64,000 nt of DNA from Candidatus Nyctobacter psychrophilus. Lineage in GTDB: Bacteria; Vulcanimicrobiota; Vulcanimicrobiia; Vulcanimicrobiales; Vulcanimicrobiaceae. The stretch's first letter is position 1. Each line of letters begins with the position of its first letter. A program made the position numbers and the translations under genes. The stretch lies in contig JACRTY010000011.1 in assembly GCA_014305025.1 (NCBI GenBank), forward strand, positions 1-64,000, read 5' to 3'. Below the pieces are notes generated by a model that saw nothing but the letters and a program-made list of their open reading frames with translations, had not been told where the DNA came from and did not search any database. This document shows, in pieces, positions 1-7,964 of the stretch.

Positions 1-225
1 GGCGGCGTCTTTCGCAACGAAGGCCTGTGCCGTGCGTTTCGCTCCTCCGTCGACCTCGGCATCCGCGACGCATCTGTACTAGAAGAGAGCAGCGTACCCG
101 TAGAGCACGAAAAAAGGCGGGTGCTGTTCGTTGAACCGGCAGGCGATCCCACGGACGGCGCGCTCTTGCTGGCGCGCCGCCTGCGCGAAGGCGAACCCAT
201 TGCAGGCTGGGCTGCGGTTGGCTGA
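1..225 (+). CDS. C-terminal end of a BadF/BadG-type ATPase (N-acetylglucosamine kinase-like)
   Basis: The window opens inside this reading frame, which runs to a TGA at 223-225 (74 residues seen). The visible tail contains GGVF near its start and a DPTDGAL motif near its end. This resembles the PVDGAL segment that closes the BadF/BadG/BcrA/BcrD ATPase fold of N-acetylglucosamine and related amino-sugar kinases. The next gene is nanE and its probable TTG start overlaps this stop, so an amino-sugar phosphorylation role fits. The N-terminal nucleotide-binding half lies outside the window, so the substrate cannot be judged. Confidence 0.6.
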   Translation, partial: GGVFRNEGLCRAFRSSVDLGIRDASVLEESSVPVEHEKRRVLFVEPAGDPTDGALLLARRLREGEPIAGWAAVG

Positions 226-919
226 GCCGGACTTGGTTCTCGAACGGTTGCGCGGCGGCTTGATCGTGTCGGTCCAGGCCGAGTCCGGTTCCGTCCTCGG
301 CGCGCCCGCGACGATCGCGCTGCTCGCACAGTGCGCCGTTCGCAACGGCGCCGTCAGCGTGCGCATCGAAGGCGCCGCCAACATCGCGGCCACGGCCGCT
401 GCGGTGGACGTTCCGATCATCGGCATCATCAAACGGCGTCATCTCGGTTTCGAACCGTACATAACGTCGACGGCCAGCGAAATCGACGACGTTGCGCAAG
501 CCGGCGCTGCCGTCGTTGCCTGCGACGCGACGTTGCGCGGCCGACCGGAAGGACGCGACGCAGCCGCACTGATCGCGTACGCTCATGCTCGCGGCCTGCT
601 CGCGATGGCAGACTGCTCGGAGGTCGGCGATGCCGATGGCGCCGTTGCGGCGGGAGCCGATATCGTCGCAACGACGTTGGCCGGCTATACCGCCGCAACG
701 CACGGTCGGCCGTTGCCGGCGCTTGACTTGGTCGTTTCGATCGCGGCGCGTCATCCGTTCGCGGTCTGCGAAGGCGGCGTCGGCGATCCGCGCCGCCTCG
801 CCGCCGCGTTTGCCGCCGGCGCGAGCGCCGTCGTCGTCGGTAGCGCGATTACGAACGTCGATGCGCTCGTGCGCGGTTTCGCCGCCGCCGCCCCACGCGC
901 GCGACAAACCCAGCCTTAG
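218..919 (+). CDS. nanE: N-acetylmannosamine-6-phosphate 2-epimerase
   Basis: This is a NanE-family TIM barrel that converts ManNAc-6-P to GlcNAc-6-P in amino-sugar catabolism. Family hallmarks in order are GGLIVSVQAE, PIIGIIKR, the YITST segment, ACDAT followed by RGRP, CEGGV, and VVVGSAIT. The frame is open from a TTG at 131. I prefer the TTG at 218 because it overlaps the upstream stop and gives 233 residues, the usual family length; no strong ribosome binding site decides it. It follows the BadF-type kinase, so the two probably act together on N-acetylhexosamines, for example from cell-wall recycling. Confidence 0.88.
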   Translation: MAEPDLVLERLRGGLIVSVQAESGSVLGAPATIALLAQCAVRNGAVSVRIEGAANIAATAAAVDVPIIGIIKRRHLGFEPYITSTASEIDDVAQAGAAVVACDATLRGRPEGRDAAALIAYAHARGLLAMADCSEVGDADGAVAAGADIVATTLAGYTAATHGRPLPALDLVVSIAARHPFAVCEGGVGDPRRLAAAFAAGASAVVVGSAITNVDALVRGFAAAAPRARQTQP

Positions 920-949
920 TGCCGCTGCGCCTTCGCGCAGCCGCACTAA
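916..949 (+). terminator. hairpin terminator after nanE
   Basis: A 14-base stem with one mismatch (916-929 against 936-949) closes a 6-base loop, and the nanE stop codon lies in the left arm. There is no U-tract, so its strength as an intrinsic terminator is uncertain. It separates nanE from the oxidase operon. Confidence 0.55.
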
Positions 950-1028
950 AGTCAAAGACGGGGACTTGGCGCTTTCGGTATAAAAAGCGTGGGGCGCCGC
1001 GAACATCGTCGTCTCCGAAGGAGTATCC

Positions 1029-2114
1029 TTGGCACAGTCTCGGGCACACCGGAAGATGAGTCTGGGGCCTGGCTTTTGGCCCGTCACGATCGCGTTGACG
1101 ATCGTCAACGTGGCCATCTCATACGTGATCGCCGTCTTTCCGTTCGAGCAACTCGTGCCGATCGTCGGCGCGCCCGCCGACCAGATCGATACGCTCTTTC
1201 GGTTCATGAGCGTCATCGGCAATGCGATCTTCGTCTATGTGCTCGGCTACTTGGTCTACTTTGCGATCGTCTGGCGCTGGCGTCCGAGTGACGGCCCCGA
1301 TGCAATCGGCGTTCAGGTTCACGATGTGCCGAAACTCGAATTCTGGTGGACCGTCGTTCCCAGCATCATCGTCGCCATCATCGCCATCTTCTCCGTGCGC
1401 ATTTGGGCGGGCATGCAGAACACCCCGGGCGACGTTCTGACGATGGAAGCGATCGGGCACCAATTCAAGTTCGAGTTTCGCTACCCGAAGATGAAGAATT
1501 CGGTGTACGACTCGATGCACGTCCCGGTCGACACGCCGGTCACGCTGAACGTCACCTCGGCCGACGTTTTACATTCGTTTTGGTCGCCGTCCCTGCGCAT
1601 CAAAGCCGACATGGTTCCGGGCCTGGTTCAAACGTTGCGCTTCACACCCGAGCACATCGGCAAGTATGCGATCATCTGCACCGAGTTCTGCGGCACGCAG
1701 CACGCGAACATGGCGGCCGCGTTGTACGTCGATTCCCAACAGGCCTTCGGCGCGTGGCTTTCCGCGCAGGCGAGGCAACAGGGGCAGGCCAGCGCTCCGG
1801 TCGCGCTCGGTTCAGGGCAAGCCGCCGCGGGCCAAGCGCTGTTCGGCCAAAAATGTTCGACCTGCCACAGCATCGGACCGTTCAATCAGAAGATCGTCGG
1901 TCCGGGGCTCGGTCATCTCTTCAACGATCCGGCGCATCCGGCGCTCGTGACCGGTGAAAAAGCGAGCCCCGCCGCGATCTCGCACATCCTCATCAGCGGT
2001 TATCAGGGCCCCATCGGCGTGATGCCGAACCGCCAAGCCAATGCCCTGAGCAATCAAGACATCGCGAATCTCGTCGCCTATCTCACCAGCCTGAGCCAAA
2101 AGAAACAGCGATGA
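1029..2114 (+). CDS. ctaC: cytochrome c oxidase subunit II with fused cytochrome c domain (caa3-type)
   Basis: Subunit II passes electrons from cytochrome c through the CuA centre to subunit I. It has membrane segments at about 15-37, 63-83 and 106-126, then a cupredoxin domain. CuA ligands are visible as H182, C217, E219, C221, H225 and M228. A C-terminal cytochrome c domain follows, with CSTCH at 276-280, which makes it a caa3-type subunit. The TTG start at 1029 is supported by AAGGAG at 1018-1023; a later ATG at 1056 is less well placed. The usual Trp-rich electron-entry patch reads Q-F-K-F-E-F here. It is the first gene of the oxidase operon, 22 bases before ctaD. Confidence 0.95.
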   Translation: MAQSRAHRKMSLGPGFWPVTIALTIVNVAISYVIAVFPFEQLVPIVGAPADQIDTLFRFMSVIGNAIFVYVLGYLVYFAIVWRWRPSDGPDAIGVQVHDVPKLEFWWTVVPSIIVAIIAIFSVRIWAGMQNTPGDVLTMEAIGHQFKFEFRYPKMKNSVYDSMHVPVDTPVTLNVTSADVLHSFWSPSLRIKADMVPGLVQTLRFTPEHIGKYAIICTEFCGTQHANMAAALYVDSQQAFGAWLSAQARQQGQASAPVALGSGQAAAGQALFGQKCSTCHSIGPFNQKIVGPGLGHLFNDPAHPALVTGEKASPAAISHILISGYQGPIGVMPNRQANALSNQDIANLVAYLTSLSQKKQR

Positions 2115-2136
2115 GCATCATTCACAGGGAGCACGC

Positions 2137-3846
2137 ATGGCAGTAGCCGCGCACGCCGGCTTTATCGGCGGCGATACCCACGATCACATCCATCCCGAGC
2201 CGCAGGGCTTCATCAGGAAGTACGTCTTCTCGCTGGATGCCAAGGTCATCGGCATCCAGTACATGGTCGCGGCGTTTCTCTTTTTCTTGATCTCTGGACT
2301 CCTGGCCGAAGTCGTGCGAACGCAACTGCTGGTGCCCCGGGGAGCGATCCTCTCGAACGACACCTACAACGGCGTCTATTCGCTGCATGGCTCCTCGATG
2401 GTCTGGATGGTCATCATTCCGCTGATGACCGGCGCCTTCGGGAATTTCGTCATGCCGCTGCAGATCGGAGCGCGCGACGTTGCATTTCCGTGGCTCAACC
2501 TGTTGAGTTTCTGGCTCTTTCCCGTCTCGGCCGTCATTCTGTTCTCGTCGTTTCTCATCGGCGCGCCCGACGCCGGCTGGACCGAATATCCCCCGATCTC
2601 CGTGCAGGGACCGGCGGGCACGTCGCTGTGGTGCATCGCGATCTTCCTGATCGGCATCAGCTCGACGATGACGGGTCTGAACTTCATGGTCACGATCGTG
2701 AAGATGCGCGCGCCCGGCATGACCTTCACGCGCATGCCGCTGTTCGTGTGGGCCTCGCTTGCGACCGCGCTGCTCAATATGGTTGCGACCGCCGCGCTCT
2801 CGGCCGCGACGGCGGCGCTCTTCATGGAGCGGCAGTTCAACGTCCCGTTCTACGACCCGACGCGGGGCGGCAGCCCACTGCTCTGGCAGCACATGTTTTG
2901 GTTCTACTCGCACCCGGCCGTCTACATCATGATCTTGCCGGGCTTCGGCATCGTTTCCGAAGTGTTCCCGACCTTCGCGCGCAAGCCGATCTTCGGCTAC
3001 AAGATGATCGCGTTTTCGTCGATCGCGATCGCGCTTTTGGGCTTCATGGTGTGGGCGCACCACATGTTCACCTCCGGCATGGCGCCGTGGCTGGCGTTGC
3101 CGTTCATGATCCTCACGATGGTGATCGCCGTCCCGACCGGGATCAAGATATTCTCCTGGCTCGCCACCTTATGGGGCGGCAAGATTCACTTCCACCCCGC
3201 CATGTTGTTTTCGCTCGGGTTCATCGCGACGTTCACGTTCGGCGGGATCACCGGCGTGTTTCTCAGTTCGGTGCCCTTCGACTACGATGCGCACGGGACG
3301 TACTTCATCGTCGCGCACATCCACTACGTGCTGTTCGGCGGCTCCGTGTTCGCGCTCTATTCGGGCTTGTATTACTGGTGGCCGAAGATCACCGGGCGCA
3401 TGATGAGCAATACGCTCGGCGTCTGGCATTTTTGGTTGACGTTCCTTGCGTTCAACGTCACGTTCTTACCAATGCACCTGCTCGGGCTGTGGGGCATGCC
3501 GCGCCGCGTCGCGCAGTACCAACTCCATCCCGAATTTCAGTTCTGGAACGATGTCGCTTCGGTGGGTTCGTACGTGCTCGCGCTGTCGACGCTCATCCTG
3601 ATCTACAACATGGTGCAGAGCTTACTGCGCGGCAGGCGTGCGCCGGGCAACCCGTGGAATGCGCGGACGCTCGAGTGGATGACGACCTCACCGCCCCCCT
3701 ATTACAACTTCCGCACGATCCCGGCCGTCCTGAAAAACCCGTACAATTTCGGTGAGCCGCTGCCGTACATCGGCTTGGATGAAGCGGAGTCGGCCGGCAG
3801 CACGCATCCTCCCGCCGGCAGTTCCCCGCTGCCCGCGCACGCGTAG
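2137..3846 (+). CDS. ctaD: cytochrome c oxidase subunit I (A2-type haem-copper oxidase)
   Basis: This is the catalytic 12-helix subunit that reduces O2 to water and pumps protons. CuB and haem ligands are present: H259 in YSHPAVY (257-263), H308-H309, and H394/H396 in VAHIHY. The K-channel segment VPTGIKIF is intact. The canonical HPEVY glutamate is replaced by alanine within YSHPAVY. That is the accepted signature of A2-type oxidases, where Tyr-Ser substitute for the D-channel glutamate. A GGGAG ribosome binding site precedes the ATG. At 569 residues it has normal length. The promoter is presumably upstream of ctaC. Confidence 0.97.
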   Translation: MAVAAHAGFIGGDTHDHIHPEPQGFIRKYVFSLDAKVIGIQYMVAAFLFFLISGLLAEVVRTQLLVPRGAILSNDTYNGVYSLHGSSMVWMVIIPLMTGAFGNFVMPLQIGARDVAFPWLNLLSFWLFPVSAVILFSSFLIGAPDAGWTEYPPISVQGPAGTSLWCIAIFLIGISSTMTGLNFMVTIVKMRAPGMTFTRMPLFVWASLATALLNMVATAALSAATAALFMERQFNVPFYDPTRGGSPLLWQHMFWFYSHPAVYIMILPGFGIVSEVFPTFARKPIFGYKMIAFSSIAIALLGFMVWAHHMFTSGMAPWLALPFMILTMVIAVPTGIKIFSWLATLWGGKIHFHPAMLFSLGFIATFTFGGITGVFLSSVPFDYDAHGTYFIVAHIHYVLFGGSVFALYSGLYYWWPKITGRMMSNTLGVWHFWLTFLAFNVTFLPMHLLGLWGMPRRVAQYQLHPEFQFWNDVASVGSYVLALSTLILIYNMVQSLLRGRRAPGNPWNARTLEWMTTSPPPYYNFRTIPAVLKNPYNFGEPLPYIGLDEAESAGSTHPPAGSSPLPAHA

Positions 3847-3860
3847 CGGCGGCCGACAGC

Positions 3861-4496
3861 ATGGCAGCCGCCAGTTCATTCAACGCCACCCACGAAGCCA
3901 TCACCGTCCGCTACAACAGCGTGGACCACGCGTATGCGGAGCAGCGTGATATCCGCTTGCTCGGGTTCGTGTTGTTCTTGATCTCCGACGTCGTCATCTT
4001 TTCGGCGTTCATCTTCGCGTATCTCTACTTGCGCAACTCGGTGCCGAACTGGCCGCCCATCACCAAGGGGGGTCATCAGCTGCCGCGCTTCGATGTGGCG
4101 TATGCCGCCATCAATTCGACGATCTTATTCGGTTCGGGTGCGACGATGCACTCGGCCATGGAGAGTTGGAAGCGGCTCGACAAGCCGGCGTTCAACCTCT
4201 GGTTGCTGGCGACGATCGTGCTCGGCATCGCGTTCCTCGGCGGCCAAGGGTACGAGTACCACAGCGCGCAGGTCACGTGGGCCGGTTCAACGATGGGCGC
4301 CAGTTTCTTCACGTTGACGGGCCTGCACGGCTTTCACGTCTTCATCGGCATCATTTACCTGTGCGTGCTGTACCTGCAGGCCAATCGCGGCGTGTATACG
4401 GGTTCGAAGTATTTCGGACTGACGGCGGGAACGCTCTACTGGCACTTCGTCGACGTCATCTGGGTCGCACTGTTCTTTCTCTTCTATCTCTGGTAA
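3861..4496 (+). CDS. ctaE: cytochrome c oxidase subunit III
   Basis: A membrane protein of 211 residues with about five hydrophobic helices. Family landmarks are the RLLGFVLFLISD helix, GASFFTLTGLHGFHV, and WHFVDVIWVALF at the C-terminus. Subunit III stabilises subunit I during turnover. The short form with five helices is common in bacterial caa3 and quinol oxidases. It lies 14 bases after ctaD in the same operon and is followed after 9 bases by a small membrane protein. Confidence 0.95.
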   Translation: MAAASSFNATHEAITVRYNSVDHAYAEQRDIRLLGFVLFLISDVVIFSAFIFAYLYLRNSVPNWPPITKGGHQLPRFDVAYAAINSTILFGSGATMHSAMESWKRLDKPAFNLWLLATIVLGIAFLGGQGYEYHSAQVTWAGSTMGASFFTLTGLHGFHVFIGIIYLCVLYLQANRGVYTGSKYFGLTAGTLYWHFVDVIWVALFFLFYLW

Positions 4497-4505
4497 AGGC
4501 GGAAC

Positions 4506-4718
4506 ATGGAAGGCGCCACGGGCGTAACGGCCTCAATCGAAAAGTCGATCGCCTTCGTATTCGCGATCGTCGTCGGCGGTACGACGTCGTTCCAGTTGGC
4601 GAAGGACTGGAAGTCGACCGGCCTCGACAATCAGGTCACCAAACTACTGCTCGGGCTGATGGCCTTCGGCTGCATCCTCGTCATCCTCGCCGCCGTCGGC
4701 GTTTTGGGAGGCGTTTAG
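4506..4718 (+). CDS. small two-helix membrane protein of the oxidase operon
   Basis: A 70-residue protein with two predicted membrane helices, about 14-30 and 46-68, joined by a polar loop containing KDWKSTG. It starts 9 bases after ctaE and ends 4 bases before the next small gene. Position and size suggest a subunit IV-like or assembly role in the oxidase, but I recognise no family. Expression from the ctaC promoter is likely. Confidence 0.65.
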   Translation: MEGATGVTASIEKSIAFVFAIVVGGTTSFQLAKDWKSTGLDNQVTKLLLGLMAFGCILVILAAVGVLGGV

Positions 4719-4722
4719 CACT

Positions 4723-4902
4723 ATGCACGACATCTACGACGACCGCGGCGTCCCCGTCTCGTCCGGCATCCCGCCGCTCGTCGTGGGGGCGGCCATTCTC
4801 GGCGCCGTCATCATTGTGACGATGCTGACGCTCGTTTTTACGAGCAGCGCCTTCGGCCACGCTTGGCCGGCTTCAACCTCGACGCAGATCAAACTGTCGT
4901 AG
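4723..4902 (+). CDS. 59-residue single-helix membrane protein closing the oxidase operon
   Basis: The reading frame starts at an ATG at 4723, behind GGGAGG 11 bases upstream, and ends with TAG at 4900-4902. The product has a polar N-terminus (MHDIYDDRG), one hydrophobic helix at about 18-40, and a short polar tail. Its place directly after the 70-residue protein, the good ribosome binding site and the sharply amphipathic layout argue that it is real. It could be a small accessory subunit of the oxidase. No homologue is recognised by eye. Confidence 0.6.
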   Translation: MHDIYDDRGVPVSSGIPPLVVGAAILGAVIIVTMLTLVFTSSAFGHAWPASTSTQIKLS

Positions 4903-5144
4903 TCAACGATGGCGCTTCTCGAAGTAGGGGTCGCCCTGGGGCTGATTCATGCTGGGATCATACCACGCTTTGCCTGTTACGGGGATCCGGTGATGATGCC
5001 GAATGGGAGATGCGGCGCTTCTCTGAGGAGTTGGGGCTGATCGATTACGTCACCGCTCAGCGTGTCTACCACTCAATCTACGAGTACGTGAGCTACGATT
5101 CAGAAATAGAACGAGCGTTTGCCATGCAGCTCGATATCGATTGA
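4863..5144 (+). pseudogene. gene remnant, possibly from a type III restriction enzyme or DEAD-helicase Res subunit
   Basis: A 93-codon frame overlaps the end of the preceding small gene. Only its last 50 residues look protein-like: acidic helical text ending in YEYVSYDSEIERAFA and a short tail. The YDSEIERAFA segment resembles the YDSxxExxFA signature near the C-terminal region of type III restriction Res subunits, but the expected following domain is missing. I read it as a truncated relic. The first 40 residues probably have no coding meaning. The family assignment is tentative. Confidence 0.3.
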
Positions 5145-5226
5145 CGTGTAAGCGACCTCACCCGCTCGTTGACTGAAACGATGCTGCCACGGCGCTGCGA
5201 AGTGCGCTGTTCATGAGGTTCTGATA

Positions 5227-5243
5227 ACCGCGACCTTCGCGGT
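5227..5243. other. short perfect hairpin in the debris region
   Basis: A 7-base perfect stem (5227-5233 and 5237-5243) with a 3-base loop lies between the Res-like relic and the broken VOC gene. It could terminate either convergent transcript. There is no U-tract on either side. Nothing else is recognisable in 5145-5287. Confidence 0.35.
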
Positions 5244-5287
5244 CTGGTCAACAGCTTGGGCCGGTTCACGACTTCGTCGCGACCGTT

Positions 5288-5478
5288 TCACGGTAGCATC
5301 GTGGACGGCGCTTCGTCGAATGCGATGCCGGCTTTCTGCACCTCCTGATACGGTAGCAGCCACACGAGCGATTCATCGTGGAGGTCGCCGACTTGGATGC
5401 GGGGTAGAATGCGACCGCTTTGTCGACGTCGTCGACTTCGATCGCGATGTGGTTGCAGCCGTAGACCGTGACGCTCAT
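5288..5478 (-). pseudogene. VOC/glyoxalase-family gene collapsed by an internal out-of-frame deletion
   Basis: The start overlaps the queA-like stop as ATGA and encodes a normal VOC N-terminus (VYGCNHIAIEVDDVDKAVAFY). Directly afterwards, in a different frame, the sequence reads RIQVGDLHDESLVWLLPY and continues to a stop at 5288-5290, which looks like the C-terminus of the same family. The roughly 80 residues between them are absent. A deletion near 5398-5405 has fused both ends out of frame, so the metal-binding fold cannot form. It was probably the last gene of the SDR-queA operon. Confidence 0.75.
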
Positions 5479-6536
5479 TGTATGTCCTTTGGGTGACGAC
5501 GGTTCGGCGCCCTCAACACGAGGTGCACGTCGCCGAATTCGTGCCAGAGATATCGTTCCTCAAGAGCGGCTGCGTAGGCTCTCCGGAGGTCATCGTCATC
5601 CAGGAATGCACGCACGAGCTGTAAATGGCTGGCGCGCGGCTCGTGGAAACCCGTCAACAAGCCGTCGACGATCTGGGGAGGGTGCGCGGGCGTGACGAGC
5701 AGTTCGCTCCACCCTTGCGAGGAAATCAGCTCGCCGCCCAACGCGGCGGTTTCCAGCGCGCGGACGACCGTCGTGCCGATCGCGATCACGCGGCCGCCTG
5801 CGGCCCGCGCCGATCGGACGGCGCGTACGGTCGCCGGCGGGACGACATAACGTTCGGGCGCCGGCGGTTCGTGTGCTTCGGGACTGGAGACGCCGCAATG
5901 CAAGGTAACCGACGCGAGTTCGACGCCGCGTGCGCGGAGTGCCGCCAAAGTCTGGGCCACGAACGGACGGCCCGCCGAAGGCAGTTCGGCCGAGCCGGGC
6001 TCACGCGCGAAGATTGTTTGATACGCCGCGGGAGCGATGCCGGCGTCAGCGTAGCCATAGCGAATTGGAAGACCGTAACGCATCAAATATGCGAGCGCGT
6101 TGCCGCTGACCGAAAGAGTAGCGTACCACAGCCGTTGGTGCGGCGGAGCAACCCGTTCCAGCACGGTTAGATGCCCGCTAGCGTGCAGTTCGAAGCGTTC
6201 CCCGCGGGTTACGCAGGCCCGCGGCTCAACGATCCAGAGTGAGCCCGCGATGTGCGTCGCGACATGAATCTCGACCGGCCTTCCGTCGACCGCCAACGCC
6301 GCGAGCGAACCAGGAAACGTCGCGGAATCGTTTGCAACGAGCAGGTCGCCAGACTCGAGATACATCGGCAGACCGCGAAAGGACGCGTGTTCGATGTGCC
6401 CGCTGCGCGAAACCAAGAGCCGAACGTCATCGCGGCCCAAGCCGCGCTGCTCCGCCGGCGCGCGGGCTTCGAGTTCGGGCGGTACCGTGAAATCGAAACT
6501 GGTTGATGACGACGCAGGAACAAGCAGTGCGCTCAC
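5475..6536 (-). CDS. queA: divergent S-adenosylmethionine:tRNA ribosyltransferase-isomerase (QueA-like)
   Basis: QueA transfers and isomerises the ribosyl part of SAM onto 7-deazaguanine in tRNA to make epoxyqueuosine. Family features in order are FDFTVPPELEA, GDLLVANDSATFPGSL, AYQTIFA, VTLHCG, and GGRVIAIGTTVVRALE. Differences from textbook QueA are PSAG in place of PTAG, RPFVA in place of LHFT, and loss of the GTFRPV-type segment. It may therefore be a specialised paralogue. The GTG at 6536 overlaps the SDR stop, giving 353 residues. The frame extends far upstream, but that part is arginine-rich text antisense to the SDR gene. No other queuosine gene is visible here. Confidence 0.78.
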   Translation of the reverse strand: MSALLVPASSSTSFDFTVPPELEARAPAEQRGLGRDDVRLLVSRSGHIEHASFRGLPMYLESGDLLVANDSATFPGSLAALAVDGRPVEIHVATHIAGSLWIVEPRACVTRGERFELHASGHLTVLERVAPPHQRLWYATLSVSGNALAYLMRYGLPIRYGYADAGIAPAAYQTIFAREPGSAELPSAGRPFVAQTLAALRARGVELASVTLHCGVSSPEAHEPPAPERYVVPPATVRAVRSARAAGGRVIAIGTTVVRALETAALGGELISSQGWSELLVTPAHPPQIVDGLLTGFHEPRASHLQLVRAFLDDDDLRRAYAAALEERYLWHEFGDVHLVLRAPNRRHPKDIQ

Positions 6537-7294
6537 GCCGTCACCGGCATCATGTTGCTTTGTAACTCGACGCGCAAAAAGGCGTCGCGCGGTCGTGCGA
6601 TCGCTTCGAGTAAAGCCGGCGCGACCGCTTCGGGATGCGGCAGCGACGAGAGGTCCTCGCCGGGTTCTGCATCGCGGTGCATCGCCGTCTGCATGTTGGC
6701 CGGGTCGGCTACGATCACGCTGACGCCGCTTCCATGCAGTTCGACGGCTAACGTACGCGACAGGTGTTCGAGCGCGGCTTTGCTGGCGCCATAGCCGCCC
6801 CAGCCCGCATAGGCGCTCGGGGCGGCGTCGGAACTGACGTTGACGATCGTACCGTGGGTGCGCCGCAGCGCCGGGAGCGCTTGCTGAATCAGGTGCAGCG
6901 GGGCGAAAGCGTTGGTCAGAAAAAGCACGTCGAACGTGTCGCGGGCGAGGTGTTCGAGCGCCGGCATCGGAGAGAGGCCGAGAGTCGAGGCGTTGTTGAC
7001 GATGAGATCGATGCGGCCGAAGTTGCGCTGCGCTGCGGAGGCCAACGCGTGCACGTGACCGCCGTCCGCGACGTCTCCTGCGAGCGCAACGAGCGACGTG
7101 TCTCGGTGTAATGTACGCGCGGCTTCGTCGAGCACAGCGGCATGCCGTGCCGTGATAACGAGGTTTAGTCCCCGCTTTGCGAGCAACGCGGCTACGGCAA
7201 AACCGAAACCTTGCGAAGCACCCGTGACGATCGCGACGTGCCCGGGCTCGAACCAGCGTTTGTTTTCCACGCCGCCATCGTAGCGAGAATACAC
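6533..7294 (-). CDS. SDR-family NAD(P)-dependent oxidoreductase
   Basis: A classical short-chain dehydrogenase with a Rossmann fold. Near the N-terminus is the cofactor motif TGASQGFG; NNAS follows, then the catalytic Ser region VNVSS and the YGASK motif. The substrate cannot be inferred. A GTG at 7294 gives 253 residues and a GTG at 7270 gives 245; neither has a clear ribosome binding site. It is the first gene of a minus-strand operon whose next gene, the QueA-like enzyme, starts within its stop codon. Confidence 0.88.
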   Translation of the reverse strand: MYSRYDGGVENKRWFEPGHVAIVTGASQGFGFAVAALLAKRGLNLVITARHAAVLDEAARTLHRDTSLVALAGDVADGGHVHALASAAQRNFGRIDLIVNNASTLGLSPMPALEHLARDTFDVLFLTNAFAPLHLIQQALPALRRTHGTIVNVSSDAAPSAYAGWGGYGASKAALEHLSRTLAVELHGSGVSVIVADPANMQTAMHRDAEPGEDLSSLPHPEAVAPALLEAIARPRDAFLRVELQSNMMPVTA

Positions 7295-7327
7295 GCTGCG
7301 CGCACCGCACGCCGGTACGGCTGCGCA

Positions 7328-7345
7328 CCTGTCCGAAGGGACAGG
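7328..7345 (-). terminator. hairpin after the response regulator
   Basis: A perfect 7-base stem (7328-7334 and 7339-7345) with a 4-base loop starts 4 bases past the response-regulator stop. No U-tract follows. It separates the signalling operon from the SDR operon on the same strand. Confidence 0.5.
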
Positions 7346-7349
7346 AACA

Positions 7350-7964
7350 TTACAATAAGCCGCGGGCTTGTGCGATTGCCACCGCTTGTGCGCGATTGGT
7401 CGCGCCGAGCCGGTCCAGCAGTTCGCCGACGTGAAACTTGACGGTTCGCTCGGTGATGTCGAGCCGCGTCGCTATCGTTTTGTTTGCCAGGCCCTGGGCC
7501 AGCAGCGCTAAGATCTCGCGCTCGCGCTCGGTGACGCGCAATCGCCGCGGAAGCCGCATGACGCCGGCTAGTGCGGTGGCAACCTCCGGACTTAGCCGCG
7601 ATTCCCCGGCCGCGGCGGCCCGTGTCGCGGCGATGAGTTCGTCGCTCGGCGTTCCCTTGAGCACGTACGAGCGTGCACCGCGTTCCAGAGCCGCCGCAAT
7701 GCGCTCCTCGCCGCCGTACGCGGTGAAGACGACGATGCCGGCGTTGTTTGCGGCGGTGAACGACGCGATCACATCGAGCCCGCTCCGGTCGGGCAATTCC
7801 AAATCGAGCACGATCACGTCCGGGCGTTCGCGCGCGATCAGGTCCGTCGCCGTCGCGGCGTCGGCCGCCGTGCCGACGACGCGAATCTCTTCTGCGTCGG
7901 CCAAATTCGCTACGATGCCATCGCGAACGATCGGATGGTCGTCGACGACAACGACCCGGATCAT
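7350..7964 (-). CDS. NarL/FixJ-family response regulator
   Basis: A 204-residue DNA-binding response regulator. The receiver domain (1-120) has the acidic pocket DDH near its start, the phospho-acceptor Asp in VIVLDLELPD, and the conserved Lys in VLKGT. A LuxR-type helix-turn-helix fills the C-terminus (TEREREILALLAQG, then TVKFHV). The ATG at 7964 overlaps the kinase stop as ATGA, so kinase and regulator are translationally coupled. Target genes are not evident; the adjacent SDR operon is one candidate. Confidence 0.95.
   Translation of the reverse strand: MIRVVVVDDHPIVRDGIVANLADAEEIRVVGTAADAATATDLIARERPDVIVLDLELPDRSGLDVIASFTAANNAGIVVFTAYGGEERIAAALERGARSYVLKGTPSDELIAATRAAAAGESRLSPEVATALAGVMRLPRRLRVTEREREILALLAQGLANKTIATRLDITERTVKFHVGELLDRLGATNRAQAVAIAQARGLL

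Noticed and set aside
2122-3063. 313-codon minus-strand frame opposite ctaD
   Set aside because: It consists of Arg/His/Asp-rich text antisense to a clear oxidase subunit.
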